Source: Hsuehochloa calcarea
Taxonomy: Eukaryota > Streptophyta > Magnoliopsida > Poales > Poaceae
Length of the DNA stretch: 64,000 nt
Assembly: GCA_036346395.1 (NCBI GenBank)
Contig: CM070601.1
Location: 8,739,763 to 8,803,762, forward strand
Direction: 5' to 3'
In this document: one piece after another, positions 55,700 through 64,000 of the stretch
How the letters are laid out: each line of letters begins with the position of its first letter
Position numbering within the stretch: the stretch's first letter is position 1
Made by a program: the position numbers and the translations under genes
The notes under the pieces: model-generated
Told to the model about the DNA's origin: nothing
Database searches by the model: none
What the model saw: only the letters and a program-made list of their open reading frames with translations

Positions 55700-56472
55700 A
55701 GATTATAACGGTCTAAATTTAAAGAAAGAGTCCATGTAAAGTACAATAAAATTGAAATTCAGAATAAAAAATAAAATCAGCAATATGATTTCCATACAAA
55801 TTTCTAAGTAAAAGAGTCCATGTCAAGTACAATTAAACTAAAATTCGGAGTAAAAACAAAACAAAATTAGAAAATTTATTTACATACAAATTACTAACTA
55901 AAAACCCTAAATAATTATAATTTATATAAAAAATAATGAAAAAATACAATTAGATTTGTATACAAAATTCAACAAAAAAACTAAAATTTGGAAAAATAAA
56001 ATAAAATAAAATTCACAATTTGATTTTGATACATATTCAAAAAATTATGATTTGGAATAAACAATAAAGAATAATCGACATACAAAATCCAAAAAAAATA
56101 GAATTGAATTCGAAATGAAAATAAAATTTTTTGATTTCAATATAAATTCCAAAGTAAATACCTCAATAACTGAAATTTGGAATACAAAATAAAAGAAATT
56201 TTACAATTTGATTTCCATACTAATTCCAAAGTAAAATCCTAAAAAACTAACATTTGGAATAAATTAATTAATTTAGCTATTTGATTTGTATACAAACTCC
56301 AATAAAAATAACTAAAATATTGAATAAAAATAAAAGTTATAACGAGGATGACACGAATGGTGTCGGAGGAGACACAAAAGAAACCATCATGTTCGCTCTC
56401 AAAGTCATTTATTTCTATTGTTACTTTCGATGGAATAAAAATAAAAAATAACTAAAATTTTGAATAAAAAAT
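55700..56472 (-). repeat. AT-rich repeat family, copy 2, distal part
   Basis: The reverse complement matches 1300-2150: T-rich repeats with GGAATTTRTATGGAAATCAAAT words and a GTGTCTCCTCCGACACCAT segment corresponding to about 1396-1412. It continues at 61209 beyond the Copia insertion. Confidence 0.7.
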
Positions 56473-56857
56473 TATTAGAAATCGACAGGCAAATAACAAA
56501 ATAGATCAAGAATAGGGAGACACCAATTTTTACATGGAAAACCCTTTCGAGAAAAAACCACGGGCGCACGACGGCGATCTTCACCATATCAGAAATAAGT
56601 ATTTACAAAACGCAGGAATTTTCATGAGTCATCAACTCTTCCTGTGCAACTTACAAAGGGTATATATGGTGGTGTAAAATCGACTTGAGTTGAAGACAAA
56701 AACAAATCTGAAAAGTAGAAGAATCCATACCACGGGGGGTTCTGCCCCCCGCGCCCCCGGGCTATGTCGTGGGCCTTCATATGGGCCAGGTCTGTCGACG
56801 CGACGCTCTGCATTTCCAGATCTTGACCTCTTTAGAATTCGAATCATATATCAACAA
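56473..56857 (-). repeat. 3' LTR region of Copia 2
   Basis: 238 bp (56473-56710) align with the 5' LTR. The next 147 bp up to 56857 start, on the minus strand, with TGTTGATATATG after a typical Copia purine tract AAGGTGGAGAT, so the U3 may begin there. The 5' LTR lacks that segment. The terminal TG is mutated to TA at 56473. Confidence 0.65.
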
Positions 56858-57078
56858 TCTCCACCTTGAGACGAATTCCCTCCTTGTAGCATATGAAAAA
56901 CTTCTTCAACAAATAAATAACCACCGTGCGCCGAAAGTCTCTTAGACTAAACTTTAACACCAACCAAACTTGAGCAAAGCTCAAACTTAGTAACTGGAAC
57001 TAGCTTTGTCGTCATATCAGCAGGATTATCATGAGTACTTATCTTGCATACCTTAACATTACCTTGAGCAATGACATC

Positions 57079-57707
57079 TCAAATATAATGATATCTGACA
57101 TCATTGTGCTTTGTTCTTTCATGAAACACATGATCCTTTGTAAGGCATATAGCACTTTGACTATCGTAAAACATAATAATGCAAGAAGTATCTCCACAAA
57201 GCTTGGTGTATAAACCTCTCAACCATGTAGTTTCTTTACATGCTTCAAAAATAGTCACATACTCTGCTTCAGTGGTAGATAAAGCTACAGTGGCTGCAAA
57301 CTTGCTTTCCAACTCACAACACAACCACCAATGGTGAACACATAACCTGTAAGTGATCTCTTCTTGTCCAAATCACCAGCATAATCAGAATACACATAAC
57401 TAATAAGTACAACTCTAGATTTTCCAAACTGTAAATAAACATTAGATGTACCACGCAAGTATCTAAAAATCCATTGAACTACTTTCCAATGCTCTTTACC
57501 AGGAGTAGCCATGAATCTACTAACAACACTCCGTGCATATGATAAATCAAGATGAGAACATACCATAGTATAAATAAGAGAACCAACTGCACTAAAATAT
57601 GGAACTCCAGATATGTACTTAAAATCATCATTTGATTGTGGGCATAAAGCTGAAGACAATCTGAAATGTGTAGCTAATGGAGTACTCACTAGTTTAGCCT
57701 CATGCAT
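57079..57707 (-). pseudogene. Copia 2 RNase H and late RT
   Basis: 57285-57707 has GSLIYTMVCSHLDLSYARSV and YSDYAGDLDKKRSLTGYVF. 57079-57324 has VALSTTEAEYVTIFEACKE and the SQSAICL box. A frameshift separates the two frames where they overlap. Confidence 0.88.
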
Positions 57708-57755
57708 ATTAAAGCGATAAAGGACCTTATCAGTATACTCTTTCTGACTTAGGTA

Positions 57756-58389
57756 TTATCTTCTAGAGGGTCTGTTTCTGGATATCTCCATGCCGAGAAT
57801 TTTCTTTGTTGCACCTAAATCCTTCATCCCAAATTCACCACTCAATTGCGCCTTTAACTTTGCTATCTCTGTTTTATCTTTTGCTGCAATCAACATGTCA
57901 TCAACATATAGGAGCAAATATATAACTAAACCATTGACAATTTTCAAATAAACACAGCTATCATAATTAGACCTCTTAAAACATTGAGAAAGCATGAAGG
58001 TATCAAATCTCTTATACCACTGCCTAGGAGATTGTTTTAATCCTTTAACTTACAAACAGGGTTCTCTTTTCCGGGAACAATGAAACCTTCAGGTTGATCC
58101 ATATAGATATTTTCTCCTAACTCCCAATGTAAAAATGCAATTTTAACAGCTAACTGTTGAAGCTCATAATCATGCATAGCAACTATACTGAGCAAAGTGT
58201 GAATTGAGCTATGTTTAACAACAGGGGAAAAACCTCATTAAAGTCAATATCTGGAATCTGGCTATAACCTTTGGCAACTAACCTTGCTTTATACATTGTC
58301 TCATCATTTAGAGAAATACCTTCTTTTCTCTTAAAACTCACTTGCAACGGATGAGCTTTTTCTTTTTTGGCAACTTTACTAATTCCCAA
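57756..58389 (-). pseudogene. Copia 2 reverse transcriptase remnant
   Basis: 58183-58389 has YKARLVAKGYSQIPDIDFNE. 57756-57995 has the catalytic YVDDMLIAAKD followed by GEFGMKDLGATKKILGMEI. The segment between is broken by stops. Confidence 0.88.
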
Positions 58390-58800
58390 GTGTCATTCTT
58401 TTCAAGTAACTCCATCTCATCATGCATAGCAGTTATCTACTTATTGCAATCAGTGGAGTTAAGAGTCCTCGAGTATGATGAAGGTTCTGTATTACCTTCA
58501 ATTTCTTCTGCCACACTCAAAGTATAAGCAACAATATTAGCTTCTTCAATCAACCTCTTGGCGGATTAATCTCTCCTAAGCCTGTCAACTACAATAGACC
58601 ATTATGGTGGCTGCTCAACAATAGAAGGATCCTCAACAATAGGTGATCATGAACAATAAAATTTTCTTTATCTGATGTGTCACCTGAACCAACAGATTGC
58701 CCCATATGAACACTTGAATTCTGCTCACTATCAGTAGGAACATTAGTAGGCAGTTTATCATGAAGTATAAGAGATTCATTAAAGACAATATTTCTGCTAA

Positions 58801-59327
58801 TCACAGCCCTATTTGTTTCAGGATTTCGCAACTTATATCCTTTAACACCAGATTTATAACAAGAAATGTGTACTTAATAGTTCTATGCTCTAATTTGTCA
58901 TTATCAACATGAGCATAAGCAGTACAACCAAAAACTCTCAATTCTGAATAGTTTGCTGGGGAACCAAACCATACTTCAATTGGAGTCTTCTTTTCAATTG
59001 CAATAGAGGGTGACCAATTAATAAGATAGCAAGCAGTGGAAGCGACTTCAGCCCAAAAACGCATATGCAAATTTGCATTTGACAATATGCAACGGCCTTG
59101 AAAATTATGGTCTTGTTCATACACTCGGCTACTCCGTTTTGTTGAGTAGTATGGGGAATGGTGTAGTACCTAACAATGCCTTCAGTCTTGCAATATGATT
59201 CAAATTCATTAGAACAGAATCTCATCTCATTATCAGTGTGAAGTTTCTTTACCTTCTTTTCAGTTTGTCTTTTAACCATAGTCTTGCACTCATTAAATGC
59301 TGAAAATATTTCTGATTTATGCTTCAA
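58801..59327 (-). pseudogene. Copia 2 integrase remnant
   Basis: 58938-59327 has KKLHTDNEMRFCSNEF and HTTQQNGVAECMNKTI, which include the second Asp and the Glu of DDE. 58801-59124 continues with FWAEVASTACYLINWSPS and PIEVWFGSPANYSELRVFGC. The domain is split by a frameshift. Confidence 0.88.
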
Positions 59328-59537
59328 GAAAATATGTCACACTCTTCTAGAATAATCATCAATAATTGTTAACATATAATGAGCACCTCCTAGCGATGGC
59401 TTGCGAGATGACCCCTATAAATCAAAATGCACATAACCCAAAATATCTTTTGTAGTATGAACCGAAGTATTGAACTTCACCTACATGTGCTTGCCGAAGA
59501 TGCAATGCTCACAATATTTCAGGTCGTCGATGCTACA

Positions 59538-60311
59538 TCATTCCAAAAGTTCCCTCTTGCTTAATTCCACCAAGCCAAGTTCACTCATATGCCCAAGACG
59601 CATATGCCAAATATTAGTAGCATCAGAATCTGATAACCTTTTTGAAATAACAGTAACATTACATGTAACTGTTGTACGTTGAAGAAAATATAGGCCATCG
59701 GAAGTCTTTTTGTCACCTTTCATTACAACAAGAGAACCTTTGGTGATCTTGAGGACTCCACCTCCACCTGAATACTTGTAACCTTTATCATCAAGAGCAC
59801 TCAATAAAATAAGATTTATCTTCATGTCTGGAATGTATCGAACATTCGATAAGATTCTGATGGTGTCATCAAACATCTTGATCCGAATAGAGCCAATGCC
59901 TGCTACCTTACATGTTGAATCATCACCCATCAAAACAGAACTAGCACTATTGACTGGCTCATAAGAGATAAACCAATCTCTATTCGAGCACATATGAAAA
60001 GTGCAAGCAATATCAAGAATCAATTCATCATTAGTTTCAGCACATCCAGCAAAAACAGAAACAACAAGCATCTCACCATCAGAACTACTATCACGAGTTA
60101 TATTTGCAGTATGTTCTTCTTTTGTTTTACCTTTCGGTTTGTATTTGTCATTCCTCTTTTCTTTGTTCTGCAACTTGTAGCATTCAGATATGACGCGTCC
60201 ACTTTTCTTGTAATATTTACACGACTTGTACTTGCCTCTGGATTTCGACTGGTCCGTTCGAACTTTTGCCTCGAGATCCATTGTTTTAGTTCTTCTCCTT
60301 TTGCATGCCAA
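59538..60311 (-). pseudogene. Copia 2 nucleocapsid, protease and GAG-pre-integrase segment
   Basis: The longest frame of the element (257 aa). The zinc knuckle is degenerate (CKYYKKSGRVISEC, with Tyr and Arg where Cys and His belong). The protease region reads ELILDIACTFHMC, where a D-S/T-G/A triad is expected. TNIWHMRLGHMSELGLVEL is the GAG-pre-integrase HHCC start. Confidence 0.85.
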
Positions 60312-60538
60312 ACAAGCCTTCTTCTTGTGAACCTGAACCTTCAGAGGACATCAACTATTTTATATTTTCCTTGGCATGCAAGGCTTCATAAACCTCAATG
60401 AGGGTCAGTGTATCACAACTATACAATATGGTAACTCTGAAATTTGAGTATAGACTAGGCAGAGAACATAAAATAATTAAACCCAAATCGTCCTCGTCAT
60501 ATTTTACATCCATTGACTATAGGTTAGAGACGATCTCT

Positions 60539-60862
60539 TTAAATTAATCCCGAAAGATTATTCAACACATTGCCTCCCTCTTGCAACTTGTGTAAGAATA
60601 ATTTCTGCTTGAGATGCATCTTGCTGGTGAGATCATTTGTCATGCATATCTCTTCCAGCTTCAGCCATAGAGCACCGACCGACGTGATTTTCAGTATCTC
60701 TTGCAGAAAATTATTATGCAGGTGAAGTTGAAGTTGGGACAATACCTTACGGTCCTTTCTCTTCTCTTCATTGGACCAAGTATTTGTTGTCTTCTTCCCG
60801 AAGCCATCCAGCGCCTCATCCAGACCGGATTGTGCCAATAACACCGCATCTTGACTTACCAT
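60539..60862 (-). pseudogene. Copia 2 gag remnant
   Basis: ALWLKLEEICMTNDLTSKMH and KQKLFLHKLQEGGNVLNNL match the UBN2/gag region of Copia elements. The N-terminal start lies close to the primer-binding site. Confidence 0.8.
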
Positions 60863-60970
60863 AGAGAGAATGGTGTGTCCCGATCTAGCAGCGGAAGATC
60901 ATACTTCAATGACGCTATGTCAAACAAACCCTAGATTGAGACGGGCAACGAACGTGGCTCTGATACCACT

Positions 60971-61208
60971 TGTTAGAAATCAAGATGCAAATAACAAAGT
61001 TGATCAAGAACAGAGAGATACTGATTTTACGTTGAAAACCCTTTCGAAAAAAAACCCACATACGCACGACGGTGATCTTCACTATATCAGAAAAAGTGTT
61101 TACAAAACGCAAGGATTTCCATGAGTCGTCAACTCTTCCCGTGCGGCTTACAAGGAGTATATATGGTGGTATAAAACTGACTCGAGTCGAAGATAGAAAT
61201 AAATCCAA
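60971..61208 (-). repeat. 5' LTR of Copia 2 (238 bp)
   Basis: Plus-strand start TGTTAGAAATC follows the primer-binding site; the outer end reads AATAAATCCA. Flanking pentamers outside the two LTRs are AAAAT and AAAAA. Confidence 0.75.
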
Positions 61209-61730
61209 AAAAGTTATAATGAGGATAACACAAATGGTGTCAAAAGAGATCACAAAAGAGTGCAATAATATCGATATGTCCTGCAATAAAACATTGACCC
61301 ACGGGGAAACGAAGAGTCGAGGCGGACGGCGATGGAGATGAGGACAATATCGTGTTGCTTATCTTAGTTGTTCAACAAGGACAATGTCGTGCTTCTCGTC
61401 GGAGTCATTGACGAGAAAGTCCAGCGTTGAAGGAGCCAAAGGCCGTGATGACAAGTGGTGAGCGTCGACGTTGTTGAAGAAGTTAGTAGTCAAAGAAACT
61501 CGATGATGGAAAAGCCCTAACAGAGAGAAGATGAAGCTTTGCATTGAAAATGAGCTATAGACGATATGAGACTATCGGTTAGCTAGGAGCGTGCCATCAC
61601 TGGTGAGAGGCACGTCATCGCCAACGATGGCGAAAAGATTCTTCATATCGTTAGACAACGACTAAAGCAGATATGACAGCATCAGTGAAAATGAGAGGTT
61701 GTTGTGGTTAGTGAGGAGACTACAACGTTG
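61209..61730 (-). repeat. AT-rich repeat family, copy 2, proximal part
   Basis: The reverse complement matches 880-1295, including GCTTTAGTCGTTGTCTAACG and the frame encoding SFIFSLLGLFHHRVSL. Adding 55700-56472 gives one repeat copy interrupted by Copia 2. Confidence 0.75.
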
Positions 61731-62333
61731 AAGAAGATGATCGACCGATATGAGAGAAGAGTACATCAAGCATGTATAACATCATGCATGCGTATGTGCA
61801 TGCATACATCGATAAGAATAGAAGCATGGGTGTACATAAGCAGAGGAGCAAAAAAAACTTGGAGTGGAGATGGCGCGGTCGTAGGGAATAGGCTCGGGGT
61901 CACTTGAGAGAGTGTGGCACGTGTCCCCAACTGGGATCGGCAACGGTTGCATGTGTATGCATGTTGATGTTACAACGGTTAGAATTAAGCAATAATTGGG
62001 GTGAAGTAGGAAATAACTATGTAGTAAAGTATTGCACTGAGAGGGGTAGTAGCTAAGAGGGATCGATCAAGATTTGGGCTTACTGTTGGAGGTTGAAGCA
62101 AAAAAAAATTGTTATGACGAGAAGAGATAAAAAACACATGGTTTGGTAGGGTAGCCAGCGTGTGAGGAAATATAAGTTCAAGGTAGGTCGCTCATGGTGC
62201 ATCGGTATATGTGTGAGCAAGATACTTTTTTACCTGTAAACTGTAAGATAATTTATCACACACATAATGAATGTATTGCTTGAGATTAAATAGAAGTACA
62301 TGTGCATGCATACAATTTAGAAAAAAGCAAGGT
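61731..62333. other. Intergenic, no supported gene
   Basis: No frame, repeat or splice structure is recognised. Confidence 0.5.
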
Positions 62334-63085
62334 TTGAAATCGGGTCTAGGCGCTGACTAGGCGTTCGATGGGGAGCTGCCGCCGCGATTTTGCCCAAGGC
62401 GGCAGGCTAGGCGAGAGGGTCACCTTGGACCAGCTAGGCAACCAAAGTCGGTCCTCGGCAGTGTGCAGCGGCTCTAGGCGAGGCGGCGTGAGGGGAGATG
62501 GATGAGGAAAAGAGAGGACCGGGCTAACCTAACCGTCGCCATCGCCGAGGTCACTGCCGCCTGGCCACCGTTGTCGTTGCTCGCTGCTCGCCGCTGCCGT
62601 TGTGACCCGCGGGGCTGGAGGATGAAGAAGGAAGGATGTCTTCGAGTCTTCGTGCGAGGAAGTGAGGGGAAAGGGATATCTTTCTCTGTATGAGGCAGGG
62701 CTCTACCAGCACTGCAGGTTGGAAGGCCTACTTCTTCTCTTGGAAGACATGTAGAAAAGAGAGAGAGGACCAGAGAGACGTGGGGTGGTTGGAGAACATG
62801 CAGCCACAACGCTTTCTACACTGTTGTTCACCTTTTTGACCAGAGAGACGTGGGGTTGGTTGGAGAATGTGCAGCCACAACGTTTTCTACACTGTTGTTC
62901 GCCTTTTTGGCATGTACAACTGGACAAATCTTGGACTTTGGGATCTTATATGGCCTTTCAATATGCTGTCGATGCTGCCTTCTGCTTCTAACCTGCTGTC
63001 GGTTGCTCTGCACTACCACCTAGTCACCGCCTAGGCGCTATGCCCTGGCCTGCCTAGCGCCTAGCGCTTTCTTGAACCTCGAAGA
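62334..63085. mobile_element. CTAGGCG-rich element with inverted termini
   Basis: The left end AAGGTTTGAAATCGGGTCTAG and the inverse of the right end GAGGTTCAAGAAAGCGCTAG form an imperfect terminal inverted repeat. Both continue with CTAGGCGCT and related words, and CTAGGCG recurs near each end. The interior is GC-rich without transposase. It looks like a non-autonomous DNA transposon; no target duplication is clear. Confidence 0.5.
62768..62911. repeat. 72-bp tandem repeat, two copies
   Basis: GACCAGAGAGACGTGGGGT through TTCACCTTTTTG is repeated once with a few substitutions (AACATGCAG against AATGTGCAG). It lies inside the CTAGGCG element. Confidence 0.8.
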
Positions 63086-64000
63086 AAAGTAACTAATAGA
63101 GTAATAATAGGGTTATGCAGCTATATGATCTATACATGATGAAAACTGATTAGTTTCTAAGAACCCCAACAACTTATTATGCTCAATGATTTTCTTCCAT
63201 CAAAGATCATACTTCAATTCCGTTCATGAGGTTGTATTTTTTTTCCTTCAAGCTTCTATTGTCATTTCTTAATATTTATGATATTTTAAAAATGTAAATA
63301 GACTATAATATACGTAAACATATTTTTAAATATTTATACAAACTTCGAAATAAATCTAACCGCCTAAATGTGTGAATCATCCTGCTAGTTCATAAGTATA
63401 TCAAGTGCTATTTTACTCGCCCCGTCCCCCGTTTGGCCATCACAATTCTTTAACTTTGACCCTAAGCTTGTGCCTTCGAGCCAAAATAGTACTAGTCTTC
63501 AGATGATAACAAGGACTTCTCAGGCTTGGAAGCTGTAACCATGTACAATACCATCAGCCGGCCAGTGCCTATTTCCAAACGTGCAATTCGGAACTAGTGT
63601 TTCTCCATGTAGTGTTTCGCATAGACATAAACTGTGACGACCAACAGTATTATATCATTTCTTCATTCCCGCGGCGGCACAGCTAACGGTTTCACTCAGC
63701 AGTCGAACTTGTTGCCTTGGCTGGATGCCTCGTCATTCTCCGGCTCGTGCTTTTCAGCGGTGGCGTTCGGCTCCCACCCATTTCTGCTTGCCACCCATTT
63801 CTGCTTGCGCACCGGCGACCGCAGGGCTCCCACCCATTTCTGCTTGCGCACCGGCGACCGCAGCGGCCCGCCTATACGCTTAGGTGGCCCAGTATTCTGA
63901 ATTTTATGTGGGAACTGCTGGGGCCCCGCTTTATCGGAAAGGATTAGACATAGATTAGGCATTATCTTTGTATCCAGGGACCAAACCGTGGGCTGGTTTT
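63086..64000. other. Intergenic, with a short tandem repeat at 63771-63865
   Basis: No gene is supported. At 63771-63865, CACCCATTTCTGCTTGC occurs three times (spacing 17 then 39 bp), the last two with GCACCGGCGACCGCAG. This is local slippage or duplication. Confidence 0.55.

Larger units (their letters stand above)
56473..61208 (-). mobile_element. Ty1/Copia retrotransposon 2 (4.7 kb), nested in the AT-rich repeat
   Basis: Related 238-bp LTR segments at 56473-56710 and 60971-61208 flank a complete Copia order on the minus strand: primer-binding site TGGTATCAGAGCC (60968 downward), gag, zinc knuckle, protease, integrase, RT and RNase H. The insertion point lies in a T/A run of the repeat, whose two halves are collinear with copy 1 of that repeat. 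Frames are broken in at least six places, so it is inactive. Confidence 0.88.

Overview
The window is plant nuclear DNA, most likely from a grass and probably Oryza or a close relative. The evidence is GT-AG introns, three protein genes with clear plant homologues, and dense nested retrotransposons with TG...CA termini and initiator-Met-tRNA-type primer sites. The species call is inference. No bacterial features, tRNA, rRNA or CRISPR array were found.

From left to right: an unidentified AT-rich repeat with degenerate internal periodicity (1-2170); gene-free DNA; a two-exon HAN-like GATA zinc-finger gene (5281-6356, +); a broken formamidase fragment (8233-8680); a decayed Gypsy element on the minus strand (9627-15637) split by two solo LTRs; and a seven-exon GH28 polygalacturonase gene (16084-22027, +). 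The polygalacturonase's fifth intron holds a complete 2.2-kb non-autonomous LTR element carrying a piece of a hexose-transporter gene. A hairpin-rich spacer (about 22.4-22.6 kb) and a degenerate Copia element (22983-29441, -) follow.

The centre and right are dominated by one gene, a cinnamoyl-CoA-reductase-like short-chain dehydrogenase of the SNL6 type on the minus strand (exon 1 at 53319, stop at 29806). TEs and duplications stretch it over 23.5 kb. Intron 2 holds a full-length antisense L1-type LINE (33242-44540) with an exact 15-bp target duplication. That LINE contains a solo LTR and a 2.6-kb tandem duplication of its own ORF2. Exons 3-5, the LINE 5' end and about 100 bp of the solo LTR were then tandemly duplicated, giving a frameshifted proximal copy and an intact distal copy. 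Intron 1 contains a separate 2.95-kb tandem duplication that copies the exon 1 splice donor and a Mutator-type MITE.

Beyond 53.3 kb are the gene's upstream flank, a possible non-autonomous DNA transposon, a second copy of the AT-rich repeat split by a Copia element (56473-61208, -), a CTAGGCG-rich element (62334-63085) and short tandem repeats.

The three host genes are not a functional unit: a developmental regulator, a pectin-degrading wall enzyme and a phenylpropanoid-type reductase. The strongest novelty is structural: datable nested insertions and segmental duplications inside one defence-related reductase gene, and gene capture by a small LTR element inside a polygalacturonase intron.
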